Part shown: positions 7,703 to 15,935 of the stretch, in pieces | How positions within the stretch are numbered: position 1 is the stretch's first letter | How the letters are laid out: every line of letters starts with the position of its first letter | Assembly: GCA_017483465.1 (NCBI GenBank) | Contig: JAFUWN010000054.1 | Location: 1 to 41,719, forward strand | DNA length: 41,719 nucleotides | From: Oscillospiraceae bacterium | GTDB taxonomy: Bacteria; Bacillota; Clostridia; Oscillospirales; Ruminococcaceae | Direction of reading: 5' to 3' | Made by a program: the position numbers and the translations under genes | The notes under the pieces: model-generated | Seen by the model: only the letters and a program-made list of their open reading frames with translations | Database searches by the model: none | What the model was told of the DNA's origin: nothing

Positions 7703-7731
7703 ATTATAACAGAATTTCCCGGAGTTTGCAA
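7703..7731 (-). promoter_or_regulatory. Candidate minus-strand promoter upstream of the MATE leader hairpin
   Basis: Read on the minus strand: TTGCAA (7731-7726), a 17-base spacer and TATAAT (7708-7703) preceded by TGT. Transcription would begin at about 7696, right at the edge of the hairpin. Confidence 0.6.
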
Positions 7732-7782
7732 GGGGAGTTCTGCACAAAGATTTTCAAGAAAATTACCAGATATTTTTTATTT

Positions 7783-8745
7783 TTACAGATACTGACTGTT
7801 CCGTTTTTTGGCAAGCCGGATGTCAGGCCCCCGGAATTCCAGACTTTCATAGACCGCAAATAACCGGGACATAATACGTTCTTCATACTGATCGCTTAAT
7901 TGTTTCCAGTTCAGGTTTGTACTGATAATGGTCGGAAGATTTCTGTTAATTCTGGTATTGATAATCGTATAAATTACAGAAAGATTGAACTGTGTCTGGA
8001 ATTCTGTTCCCAGATCATCCAGAATCAGAAAATCTGTATTCAGAAGTATTTGCAAAGTATCTTCTTGAGATTTTTCACGGCTGAAATGTTCCTGTTCGAT
8101 TCTGGAAATCAGATTGCCGATAGAATCATAGATGACTTCATAGCCTTGTTTCAGAACTTCTGTAACAATCGAAAGCGAAAGATGTGTCTTGCCGACACCC
8201 ACATCTCCGAAAAACAGAAGACTCGGTGAATGTGCATGGAAATTAGCGGCATAATAGCGGCATCTTTGCAGGATATTTGACATCAGAGTATAACAGTTTC
8301 TGCCGTCATCGGTAGTCCTGCCCTGATAATATTCCAGATTGAACTGGTCAAAATTGCAGAGTTTCAGTTGTGTCTGCTGTGTCATTTCAGCAGTTCCGAG
8401 AGAGGCAATTAATTTTTCAAGACAGGAACAGTAGGTATTTCCCTGATAGCCGGTATCCTGACATTTCGGACAGGTATAATGCATATCCAGATAATCCGGC
8501 GGATAGCCATGATTTTCCAGAAGCTGGGAACAATACCGCTGTGCCTGTAAATTCTGCCGTTTCAGAATTTCAATATCTTCGCCCATGAGAATGCGGGCAG
8601 AAGTTTGTGCAAGCTGATAATTGATCTCGGCAATTTCCGGAATTTTAGAATTGATTTCCTGATAATGCTGTTCATTTTCGGTTTTTGCTTTAATACGCCG
8701 CATGGAGATAATCTGCAGGGCTTTTTGAAAAATTTTCTGATTCAT
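7783..8745 (-). CDS. dnaI: DnaI/DnaC-like helicase-loader ATPase
   Basis: A 320-residue AAA+ ATPase of the DnaC/DnaI/IstB group, expected to load the replicative helicase at origins or during restart. The N-terminal region is helical. A zinc-binding cluster follows (CPKCQDTGY ... YCSC; Cys92, 95, 106, 108), then Walker A GDVGVGKT (180-187), Walker B FLILDDLG (Asp243-Asp244) and a C-terminal SRLFAVYESLEFRGPDIR segment typical of these loaders. Its ATG overlaps the TGA of the DnaD-like gene by four bases (ATGA), so the two are translationally coupled. That pairing supports helicase loading over an IstB transposition role; no transposase is nearby. Confidence 0.88.
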   Translation of the reverse strand: MNQKIFQKALQIISMRRIKAKTENEQHYQEINSKIPEIAEINYQLAQTSARILMGEDIEILKRQNLQAQRYCSQLLENHGYPPDYLDMHYTCPKCQDTGYQGNTYCSCLEKLIASLGTAEMTQQTQLKLCNFDQFNLEYYQGRTTDDGRNCYTLMSNILQRCRYYAANFHAHSPSLLFFGDVGVGKTHLSLSIVTEVLKQGYEVIYDSIGNLISRIEQEHFSREKSQEDTLQILLNTDFLILDDLGTEFQTQFNLSVIYTIINTRINRNLPTIISTNLNWKQLSDQYEERIMSRLFAVYESLEFRGPDIRLAKKRNSQYL

Positions 8746-9851
8746 GATGAAGTGTCTCCTTCCTCAAAATGGAACTGATTGACTACGCTCATATATTCAT
8801 TCATTTTCTGAATTTCTTTTTCGGTCATTTCTTCGGAATTTTTCTTTTTCCGTCCCCGTTTGGATTTTTCTTTATATTTTTTGATATATTCGTCATGTTT
8901 TTTCTTGGCTTCTTCGAGTTCTGTCACCTGTGTTTCATGCCATTCTGTCAGAATGGAGTCAATATATTTGAAATTGACTTTTGCAGTTGCTTCTACAGAC
9001 AAGTCACGGGCATACCGAAGCAGTTCTTCGGAAAATTCCCACTGCTGCCAGATTTTGATATACTCTCTCTGTGCTTCTGTCGTGGCAGAGACTTCAAACA
9101 GACGGCAGATATAATTCTTATATGTGTAATATTCCAGAAGTTCTTCGGTTTTCTGCCGGGCGAGCTCCGGTGTCAGAATTTCATCTTCATACCATCCGGC
9201 GGCCATTTTATTAATATAATTAGGTGAAAGCTTTTCAATATCCGTGCAGTACTGCAATAAGATCTGAATCACTTCCGAAGGCATTTCAAGATATTCATGC
9301 ATCCAGACGATGGAATCCATCTGTACAGTATTCAGAGGACGATGATAATATTTTTCTTCTGCAATGCGAAGCAGCTGTTCCAGTTCCGGAGAAGCAGCAA
9401 TCATTTCATAAATGCTGTCATGAGTAAAAAAACGGAATAATTCGACTTCTGTTTTTTTCTTCTGGACGGGTGCCGGTGCAGGAGCAGCCGGCTTCTCAGG
9501 TTCGGGAGCAGGAGCAGAGGCAGGAGCCGGAACCGGCTCAGGTGTGGGGTTTGGCTCGGGAGAAGCCGGTGCAGGTGAGGCAAAGAATGCCGGAAACAAC
9601 TCCAGCTGTTTTTCTTCTGTCTTATCTTCCAGAATATTCACCTGTGACCAGAAAGCAAGAGCTTCTTCGGCTTGTTCCTGGGGCATTCTCAGAAATGAGG
9701 CGATCTGCGAAACTGTAAATTGCTTATCCGGATAACGCAGAAGATATAATAATACTTTCAAGTGATTTTCTTTTGCAAGCCGGATGAGATTATCTACCAC
9801 GGCCGACGGCACAGAAAAGGCGTGAAAGCCAAAATTAACCTGATATTCCAT
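8742..9851 (-). CDS. dnaD: DnaD-domain replication initiation protein
   Basis: A protein of 369 residues. The N-terminal winged-helix-like part (1-75) is followed by a low-complexity linker at about residues 91-129 made almost entirely of Pro, Ala and Glu. A DnaD/DnaB_2 C-terminal domain (about 135-235) follows, with VQMDSIVWMHEYLEMPSEVI and YINKMAAGWYEDEILTPE. The tail is rich in Lys and Glu (SKRGRKKKN) and may touch DNA. In Bacillus, DnaD works with DnaB and DnaI to load DnaC helicase; here the direct coupling to a DnaI-like ATPase supports that role. AGGAG overlaps the end of the DUF308 gene upstream. The Pro/Ala linker is longer than in the Bacillus protein. Confidence 0.85.
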   Translation of the reverse strand: MEYQVNFGFHAFSVPSAVVDNLIRLAKENHLKVLLYLLRYPDKQFTVSQIASFLRMPQEQAEEALAFWSQVNILEDKTEEKQLELFPAFFASPAPASPEPNPTPEPVPAPASAPAPEPEKPAAPAPAPVQKKKTEVELFRFFTHDSIYEMIAASPELEQLLRIAEEKYYHRPLNTVQMDSIVWMHEYLEMPSEVIQILLQYCTDIEKLSPNYINKMAAGWYEDEILTPELARQKTEELLEYYTYKNYICRLFEVSATTEAQREYIKIWQQWEFSEELLRYARDLSVEATAKVNFKYIDSILTEWHETQVTELEEAKKKHDEYIKKYKEKSKRGRKKKNSEEMTEKEIQKMNEYMSVVNQFHFEEGDTSS

Positions 9852-9861
9852 AAAAACAGTA

Positions 9862-10428
9862 TTACTCCTGAATTGTAGTTTCTACGACATTTTCAGCGGC
9901 GGCTTTATAGCCGTTCATACCAAGCAGAGAAGATACCAGTCTGATTACCGCATGAAGAATAAATCCAATGCCGATAATCCGGACTGTATCATCCATAACT
10001 GCAATTGGTCTGGTCATCACGAAAATCGAAAGCAAGGCACTTGCCGTACACAGAGCAAAACCAATCCACCACCTGGGAACATCACGCCGGAATACAAAAT
10101 TGCGGTACATACCGGAAACTGAACTTGCCAGAATCCAGCCGCCGAACAGAATCGGAATCAGAACTTTCAGGAAAATCGGGATAACTTCCAGTAAAATGCC
10201 GATCAGCAGAAAGACAAGGCCATAGATAATATTCTGTGAAGATCTGAGTTTCGGAAAAAGATTCAGCAGAAGCAGCAGTCCTCCGGCAATAAAGCAGATA
10301 ATGCCGATCCATTTGCAGATGGTTGTAATAATATCCGGTTTTGCTGTGAATACGATACCGGCAGAAAGGGTCAGAATCGAAAAGAAATTTGTATACCAGA
10401 AAGTTTTCCAGTCAATTTTTCTGAACAT
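9862..10428 (-). CDS. DUF308 (HdeD-like) membrane protein
   Basis: A protein of 188 residues with about six hydrophobic segments. Repeated short transmembrane pairs are joined by Gly-rich turns (IIGIICFIAGGLLLLLNL, IIYGLVFLLIGILLEVIP, IIGIGFILHAVIRLVSSLLG), the pattern of DUF308/HdeD proteins. The molecular function is unknown. AAAGGAG precedes the ATG. It lies 41 bases after the transglutaminase gene and 10 bases before dnaD, on the same strand, so it is likely part of one transcript with either or both. Confidence 0.8.
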   Translation of the reverse strand: MFRKIDWKTFWYTNFFSILTLSAGIVFTAKPDIITTICKWIGIICFIAGGLLLLLNLFPKLRSSQNIIYGLVFLLIGILLEVIPIFLKVLIPILFGGWILASSVSGMYRNFVFRRDVPRWWIGFALCTASALLSIFVMTRPIAVMDDTVRIIGIGFILHAVIRLVSSLLGMNGYKAAAENVVETTIQE

Positions 10429-10469
10429 GAAGTATCAGCTCCTTTGATTTTAAAATATTGATTATTTTA

Positions 10470-13067
10470 TTATAAATAATGCCTCAGCCATTTGAGATAG
10501 AATTTCCGGAAAAATCCGGCTTTTTCATACATTCCGTGTGCAAGGGAATCCGCTGTCTGCATGAGATAGCGAAGCTCACTGTTGGACATGGGGTGCGGAC
10601 TGTAGCGGAGTTTTGCTCCGATCTGGACGGCAGAAGAAAGACTGTAAGCCGGATTCATATACTGACTGCACTGTATTTCAGATTCTTCTGCCAGTTCACC
10701 GATTGTCGTCCCCCGGACGGGAACACCGCATTCTGAAAGCATAGCTGTCAGATAATGATAGACACATAACGCAGCGGCTCTGCGGTCATCCTGACTGGTA
10801 TTCTGCTGACGTTTCCGGATAGCGAACAGCCGGGAAACTCTGAAAATCAGAATCAGCAGACAGAGTACGGCGGCAATTGTCAGAAAGATAATCAATAAAA
10901 GCATACTCTGCGGAATTTCTTTCTGTACCGGAACAACAGGTTCTGTTTCTGTGATAAGTTCCGTCGGAACAGGATGTGTTTCATGCGGAACCGTCTCCGG
11001 CGGAGCAGTCGCAGGAACAGGGGATTCCGGCTTGTTTCGAGGGGTGAAATAAGAAAAAGTAAATTCAAACGGAATCCAGCCCAGACCGCTGATATAAATT
11101 TCCGTCCAGGCATGGGCATTGCTGTCAAGCAATTCAGAAGTATAGACAATGCTGTTATCTTCCAAGGCAGTCTCATGCAGTGTATTTTCACGGGAACAGT
11201 CGATCATATAGCCCTCACAGTATCGGGCAGGGATTCCGGCCATTCTTGCAAGAACAGTTCCGGCAGTCGCATAATGTTCGCAGTAGCCTTTATGATTTTC
11301 TAAAAGAAAATAAGCAGTATGATCCATATTAGAAGGTGTTTTCCCGGGAGAAAGCGTATAGATGACATTCTCACAGACTTTGTCACGAAGATTCTGCATC
11401 AGCAGGATTGTCTGATAAGGAGAAGCAGTTTTTGCATCATAGCCGTCAAGCAGATCGGCATATACGCCACGGACAGCAGCCATGGCAGGCGTATCCGGCA
11501 GAACTGTATAATGCTCATAGACAAAATCATCATAGAAACTGCCGCATAAGATTCCGGCTTCGGCGGCCTGGGCATTGAATGCCGCTCCGCCGTAAAACTG
11601 CATCATCAGTTCGCTGCTTTGAGAAATCCAGACGGAAGAAATCTGATCGTTTTGATTCAGAATTTTAGAATATTCAGAAATCTTTTCTGTCTCACAGCTT
11701 TCCAGCAGTTCCGGTGTCATAATCTGATAAACAGAAGCAAGATCAGAAAGCAGAGCTTCATAATCTGTATGCCCCTGAATGGTATAAGAATTTGTATTAG
11801 TCTGAATCATGTCATTTTTCTGACAGAGAATATTTTTATTTTTCTGAAATCCATAGGGAATGCACTGTGATAAGATTCCTGTCGTATGATACAGCGACAT
11901 CTGCACCGGATTTTCGTCTGATATTGTGGAATATAAAAACTCCGGAGGATAATAATCCAGTGTTTCAAAGAAAGCTAAATCCGGATTCTGATAGATTTCT
12001 TCCGGAAGCACTGTCCAGTTTGCACCGTTATAGACGTGGCCTGTCCGGTATTTGAGATAAATTCTTGTCTCCGGATTTTCAGAAAAAGCAATGCTTGTTA
12101 CCGGAATGTTTTCATAAATTTTTTCGTCCAGACTTCCGAGCGGAATATGTTCCAGATCATCAGGCTGTTCTTCTATATTGCCGTAATTATCCAGAAGCGG
12201 GTCATCTGTCAGGTGCAGAGAAACAAGATAATTCTGAAAATCGCTTCTCAGATTCTTGAAAGTTTCGGGACGTTCATAGTTTGTCATTTTCAGAAGCGTT
12301 TCTGAAAAGCCGAATACCGTCATCAGAAGCACCAGAAAAATCAGCCCTGTCAGTTCCGGCAGCATGAACCGCATGGATGCCACCGGAAAAAAAGCATTTT
12401 TCTTCCGGAGAAAACCCGTTTTTCCACCGCTCTGGTTAATTCCGGAGCCGGCTGCCTGTACCGAAGCCATCGCAAACCAGAAAGATGCCAGTAATACCGC
12501 AAAAAAATGATCTGGTATAATGCCGAAAAACAAGCCGATCTCAATAAACGGAAACGTGACCAGCAGACTCAGAAAGAAATTCTGATACCGGAGTACAGCA
12601 TAGCAGATCATCCAGATAATCGGGAAAATCAAAAAACACAGCACACAGGTGACACTGCCGATTTCAGTATAAGTATCATCTGTGATGAAATATTCCCAGT
12701 CGGTCATGTAAATTGCCTGACATACGTCATTTGTCAGGTACATCAGACCGTTGGTAATCTGATCTTTCTGCCAGAAAAACAATCCGCAGTAGAGCAGTAC
12801 TGCAATCAGAACAGGCAGAAGATGTTCCGTCCTGAGTGCCGAATATGTGAAAAATGCAAAAAACAAGACGATCACAGACAAAATTACCGGCAGAGAATAC
12901 ATTGGTGTGAACATCGTCAGGAATGAAAAAATACTGCCGATGACACCGGCAAATGCTGTCAGAATCAGCCAGAGCTTTCTTCGTCTGGGATACTGATTCT
13001 GTAAAGACATAGAGAGTGTATTTTCTACTCTTACGCCGTTGCTTGTTTCAGAAACCTGCTGTTTCAT
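10470..13067 (-). CDS. TgpA-like membrane transglutaminase-domain protein
   Basis: A protein of 865 residues. The N-terminal 270 residues hold about seven hydrophobic segments (DUF3488/TgpA-like membrane region). A large extracytoplasmic part follows with a transglutaminase-like core: GYCEHYATAG with catalytic Cys596, ARYCEGYM, and SNAHAWTEIY with His652. The third acidic residue would be in GWIPFEFT. A Pro/Thr/Glu-rich stretch leads to one more transmembrane helix near residue 735 and a C-terminal cytoplasmic region resembling DUF4129. This is the standard partner of MoxR and DUF58 genes; the family may cross-link or cleave surface proteins, but the target is not known. It lies 50 bases after DUF58. 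Confidence 0.88.
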   Translation of the reverse strand: MKQQVSETSNGVRVENTLSMSLQNQYPRRRKLWLILTAFAGVIGSIFSFLTMFTPMYSLPVILSVIVLFFAFFTYSALRTEHLLPVLIAVLLYCGLFFWQKDQITNGLMYLTNDVCQAIYMTDWEYFITDDTYTEIGSVTCVLCFLIFPIIWMICYAVLRYQNFFLSLLVTFPFIEIGLFFGIIPDHFFAVLLASFWFAMASVQAAGSGINQSGGKTGFLRKKNAFFPVASMRFMLPELTGLIFLVLLMTVFGFSETLLKMTNYERPETFKNLRSDFQNYLVSLHLTDDPLLDNYGNIEEQPDDLEHIPLGSLDEKIYENIPVTSIAFSENPETRIYLKYRTGHVYNGANWTVLPEEIYQNPDLAFFETLDYYPPEFLYSTISDENPVQMSLYHTTGILSQCIPYGFQKNKNILCQKNDMIQTNTNSYTIQGHTDYEALLSDLASVYQIMTPELLESCETEKISEYSKILNQNDQISSVWISQSSELMMQFYGGAAFNAQAAEAGILCGSFYDDFVYEHYTVLPDTPAMAAVRGVYADLLDGYDAKTASPYQTILLMQNLRDKVCENVIYTLSPGKTPSNMDHTAYFLLENHKGYCEHYATAGTVLARMAGIPARYCEGYMIDCSRENTLHETALEDNSIVYTSELLDSNAHAWTEIYISGLGWIPFEFTFSYFTPRNKPESPVPATAPPETVPHETHPVPTELITETEPVVPVQKEIPQSMLLLIIFLTIAAVLCLLILIFRVSRLFAIRKRQQNTSQDDRRAAALCVYHYLTAMLSECGVPVRGTTIGELAEESEIQCSQYMNPAYSLSSAVQIGAKLRYSPHPMSNSELRYLMQTADSLAHGMYEKAGFFRKFYLKWLRHYL

Positions 13068-13117
13068 GGATGATATACCTCATATTATGATATAGTGATA
13101 ATTTATTATTTATATTT

Positions 13118-14290
13118 TTACAGAATCAGCCCGGCAAGATCATCCGTCATAGAATCCGGTGAAACTGTCCGGACAGCAACACTGTCGGCAGGAAAGGAAT
13201 GTGTTTCAGAATTCAGGATGATCAGATTTTTCTGTGAAGCTTCTGTCTGCTTCTCCAGAACCGGAAGCAGTTCGGCATTTCTGTCGTTTGTCAGAAGCGT
13301 AACAGAAGAATATTCCTGCCCGGAAAGAATTTCATGCAAGTCCTGTGCATCCAGTGACATGTGACGGAGTGAGCGGTACAGCTGACTGAAAAGCTCCGGA
13401 AGTGTCTCGCCGGATTTGAGAGGCTGATAATGCAGTCTGTTCCCGTCATGCCATGCAAGAATGGCTGTCATATCCGGTTTGGCGGCACAGACTGCAAGAG
13501 AATAAACTAAAGTGAGAAAGGCCTGTGCCTGCTGCATCTGAATGCCGGAATCTGCTTCCTGTTCCGGAAGATATTCGGCCAGCAGAAGTACATGTTTCTC
13601 AATCGGAAAACCGAATTCACGGATAAATAATTTATCGGATTTGGAACTTAATTTCCAGTGAATCCGGCTGACGGCATCGCCGTCATGATATTCACGGATG
13701 TCAAAAATTTCAGACGGGTCATCTCCGGCTTTATCGGCATAAAGATTACTCTCAGGAGAATAGACCGCTTCTGCCGTTCTGCTGACGGACAAATGCAGAT
13801 TTTCAGGCAGGACTAATAATTCCAGTTCGGAATTGACACGCTTCATTTTGGTATGAAACAAATGCAGATAATCCAGTATTCTGACAGGATTCAGACGGAC
13901 TGTCACCGCTCCGCAGTATTCCGGCCGGACATAGAATGTCAGTTTGGTAATATTCCGGCTGTGCAGTGGAAACCGAAGCTTGATTGTTTCCTGTTTGCCG
14001 CTGAAAGCATGGCAGACACTCACAGAAGTATAGACTTTCGGAAAAAATAACGGACAGCTGCTTTCGACTATAATCGAAATCGGTACAGATTCATTGACCG
14101 TACAGGATGCAGTATTACAGGTCAGAGAGGCCTGTGTGCTGAATTTTACCCATAACAGACATAATTTCAGAATCACAGGAAGAATCAGTGTGCAGAGCAG
14201 AAGCACAACTGCCAGTGAATCGATATATAATACACAGAAGACAGCCAGTCCGATTACGACTGCCAGATATAACAGCTTGATCAACCACAT
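13118..14290 (-). CDS. DUF58 domain protein (MoxR-associated)
   Basis: A protein of 390 residues. Two N-terminal hydrophobic segments (about 8-45) are followed by a beta-rich region and then the DUF58 signature SEIFDIREYHDGDAVSRIHW (around residue 188) with KLSSKSDKLFIREF. The C-terminal part has a von Willebrand A-like outline. DUF58 proteins work with MoxR AAA+ ATPases, probably as the adaptor or substrate-binding partner at the membrane. The start lies 9 bases after the MoxR stop, with GGAG overlapping the end of moxR. Confidence 0.9.
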   Translation of the reverse strand: MWLIKLLYLAVVIGLAVFCVLYIDSLAVVLLLCTLILPVILKLCLLWVKFSTQASLTCNTASCTVNESVPISIIVESSCPLFFPKVYTSVSVCHAFSGKQETIKLRFPLHSRNITKLTFYVRPEYCGAVTVRLNPVRILDYLHLFHTKMKRVNSELELLVLPENLHLSVSRTAEAVYSPESNLYADKAGDDPSEIFDIREYHDGDAVSRIHWKLSSKSDKLFIREFGFPIEKHVLLLAEYLPEQEADSGIQMQQAQAFLTLVYSLAVCAAKPDMTAILAWHDGNRLHYQPLKSGETLPELFSQLYRSLRHMSLDAQDLHEILSGQEYSSVTLLTNDRNAELLPVLEKQTEASQKNLIILNSETHSFPADSVAVRTVSPDSMTDDLAGLIL

Positions 14291-14299
14291 GGCAGGGCT

Positions 14300-15268
14300 T
14301 CACTCCGCATCCGGCACAGGAACGGACTTGATGATTTCCTGTACAATATTCTGTGTCTGTTCCAGACTGTCGTCAGTGCCGTGCAGAAGCAGTCTGTGAC
14401 AAAAAACATCGGCACAGACAAAAGAAATATCATCCGGCAGAAGATAGTCACGCCCCTGTGCATAGGCACAGGCCTTTGCCATCTGCATCAGTGCCAGCGA
14501 ACCTCTCGGACTGATGCCGAGCCGGATTTTAGCATGATTTCTGGTTGCCTGAATCAGATCTACAATATAATGATAGATCGAATCATTGATATATACTTCT
14601 TCTACTTCTTTTCTCATGGCGAGCAGTTCTTCAATATCGGCGGCCGGTTCGATGTCATCCAGCGGATTGGATGTTTGTCTTGCTTTGAGCAGAGCAATTT
14701 CATGTTCTGCCGAGGGATAGCCGAGCGATAATCTGACCAGAAATCTGTCCATCTGGGATTCCGGCAGTCTCTGTGTGCCGACACAGGTGATCGGATTCTG
14801 TGTGGCAATGACAATATGCGGATTTGGCAGATCATATGTCACGCCGTCCATTGTCACGGCCCCTTCTTCCATCAGCTGGAGCAGGGCGGACTGCGTTTTA
14901 CTGGATGTCCGGTTGATTTCATCGGCTAATAACAGATTACAGAAAGCCGAGCCTTTTTTGAATACAAAACTGTCCGTGCTTTTCTGATACATTGTGAAGC
15001 CCGTGACATCAGTCGGCAGGACATCAGGCGTAAACTGGATTCTCTTGCAGGAAAGAGACAGCGTTTTCGAGATTGCCAGTGCAAGGGTTGTCTTTCCGAC
15101 ACCGGGCATATCTTCGAGCAGAATATGACCGCCGGCAAGGATGGCGAGCATGACTTTAAAAATCACATCATTTTTTCCGTTGACGGCTTTCTGGATTTCA
15201 AACAGCATATTTTGCAGTACAGGCTGTCGGAGCTGGATTCTCATAGTTCTGGTTCTTGGGTGTGCCAT
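14300..15268 (-). CDS. MoxR-family AAA+ ATPase
   Basis: A protein of 322 residues. The reading frame is open much further upstream, across a tRNA gene, but ATG 15268 is chosen: it has AAGGA 12 bases before it and gives the normal MoxR length beginning near QNMLFEIQKAVNGK. Walker A is MPGVGKTT (54-61), Walker B is LLLADE (112-117), followed by INRTSSKTQSALLQLMEEG and the family motif IATQNP. The C-terminal lid contains LGISPRGSLALMQMAKA. MoxR ATPases act as chaperones for metalloproteins and complexes together with DUF58/VWA proteins. It is the first gene of the minus-strand run to 7783 and has a promoter directly upstream. Confidence 0.95.
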   Translation of the reverse strand: MAHPRTRTMRIQLRQPVLQNMLFEIQKAVNGKNDVIFKVMLAILAGGHILLEDMPGVGKTTLALAISKTLSLSCKRIQFTPDVLPTDVTGFTMYQKSTDSFVFKKGSAFCNLLLADEINRTSSKTQSALLQLMEEGAVTMDGVTYDLPNPHIVIATQNPITCVGTQRLPESQMDRFLVRLSLGYPSAEHEIALLKARQTSNPLDDIEPAADIEELLAMRKEVEEVYINDSIYHYIVDLIQATRNHAKIRLGISPRGSLALMQMAKACAYAQGRDYLLPDDISFVCADVFCHRLLLHGTDDSLEQTQNIVQEIIKSVPVPDAE

Positions 15269-15314
15269 TGGGATGATTCGTCCTTTCTTGAAGTGAGATA
15301 AATGCTCTGTGATT

Positions 15315-15343
15315 ATTATAGCATTTCTGAAAGAAAAATGCAA
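15315..15343 (-). promoter_or_regulatory. Promoter of the MoxR-DUF58-TgpA operon
   Basis: Minus strand: TTGCAT (15343-15338), 17 bases and TATAAT (15320-15315) preceded by TGC. It lies about 46 bases before the MoxR start codon. Confidence 0.65.
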
Positions 15344-15470
15344 TAGCTTCCGGAGAGGAAATCTATATAATATTTTATCATATTTTTGATGATTTGTCCA
15401 GAGATTCCGCAATAATTTTGGAACGTATTGATACTTTCCGGAAAAAATTTTAAAAATTTTAAAAAAACAC

Positions 15471-15499
15471 TTGACAAATCTGAAAATCTGTGCTATAAT
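15471..15499 (+). promoter_or_regulatory. Promoter of tRNA-Arg
   Basis: TTGACA (15471-15476), 17 bases and TATAAT (15494-15499) preceded by TGC. Both boxes match the consensus fully, and the tRNA begins 18 bases after the -10 box. Confidence 0.93.
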
Positions 15500-15517
15500 A
15501 ATATCTGTTGAGCGGAT

Positions 15518-15594
15518 GTGCCTGTAGCTCAGCTGGATAGAGTGACTGGCTACGAACCAGTAGGTCGGGGGTTCGAGTCCCTCCAGGCACGCCA
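15518..15594 (+). tRNA. tRNA-Arg (anticodon ACG)
   Basis: The cloverleaf is readable. The acceptor stem is GTGCCTG (15518-15524) with CAGGCAC (15584-15590). The anticodon stem ACTGG/CCAGT encloses the loop CTACGAA with anticodon ACG, and the T loop is TTCGAGT. Discriminator G is followed by an encoded CCA (15592-15594). ACG implies wobble deamination of A34 to inosine to read CGN codons. It has its own promoter and terminator. Confidence 0.96.
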
Positions 15595-15606
15595 TCATAA
15601 AACAGG

Positions 15607-15632
15607 AAAGAGCGGTTTTCCGCTCTTTTTTT
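15607..15632 (+). terminator. Terminator after tRNA-Arg
   Basis: Stem AAAGAGCGG (15607-15615) with CCGCTCTTT (15620-15628), TTTT loop, then a run of Ts. Confidence 0.93.
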
Positions 15633-15650
15633 GTTTCTATAAATTAATAA

Positions 15651-15689
15651 AAAATATAAAAACAATCCTCAGAACAGCTCTGAGGATTG
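15651..15689 (-). terminator. Terminator after tRNA-Ser
   Basis: Stem CAATCCTCAG (15663-15672) with CTGAGGATTG (15680-15689). Read on the minus strand it is followed by TTTTTATATTTT. It ends transcription of the convergent tRNA-Ser. Confidence 0.9.
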
Positions 15690-15700
15690 CTTTCAAACAG

Positions 15701-15787
15701 CGGAGAGAGTGGGATTCGAACCCACGGTGCTTTTGAGGCATCACTAGTTTTCAAGACTAGCTCCTTAAACCGCTCGGACATCTCTCC
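15701..15787 (-). tRNA. tRNA-Ser (anticodon TGA)
   Basis: An 87-base class II tRNA on the minus strand. The acceptor stem is GGAGAGA/TCTCTCC, the anticodon stem is CTAGT/ACTAG with loop CTTGAAA (anticodon TGA, reads UCN), and there is a long variable arm and a GTTCGAATC T arm. Discriminator G is at 15701. No CCA is encoded after it, in contrast to the neighbouring tRNA-Arg, so the CCA-adding enzyme must complete this one. Confidence 0.96.
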
Positions 15788-15796
15788 AACATTTTT

Positions 15797-15825
15797 ATTA
15801 TAACATATTTTAAAACACTTGTCAA
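15797..15825 (-). promoter_or_regulatory. Promoter of tRNA-Ser
   Basis: Minus strand: TTGACA (15825-15820), 17 bases and TATAAT (15802-15797) preceded by TGT. It lies 9 bases from the mature tRNA 5' end. Confidence 0.92.
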
Positions 15826-15872
15826 GCATTTTCTGAAAATTTTGAAAAATAAAAAAATATATCCGGAAAGCC

Positions 15873-15901
15873 TTGCAATTTGTGACAAAAAGTGCTATAA
15901 T
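15873..15901 (+). promoter_or_regulatory. Promoter of the recJ-rel operon
   Basis: TTGCAA (15873-15878), 17 bases and TATAAT (15896-15901) preceded by TGC, 34 bases before the recJ start. Confidence 0.8.
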
Positions 15902-15935
15902 AAAAAAATAACTTTCTTGTTAGGGGAGGATATTT

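Noticed and set aside
9470-9590. Tandem repeat in the DnaD-like gene
   Set aside because: It is the coding sequence of a Pro/Ala/Glu linker (residues about 91-129) with irregular units, not a DNA satellite or mobile repeat.
15269-15598. N-terminal extension of the MoxR frame starting at 15598
   Set aside because: The extension runs antisense through tRNA-Arg, the promoter region and AT-rich spacer. The GLEPPTYWFVASHS-type string is the well-known false translation of a tRNA complement. The ATG at 15268 has a ribosome binding site and gives normal MoxR length.
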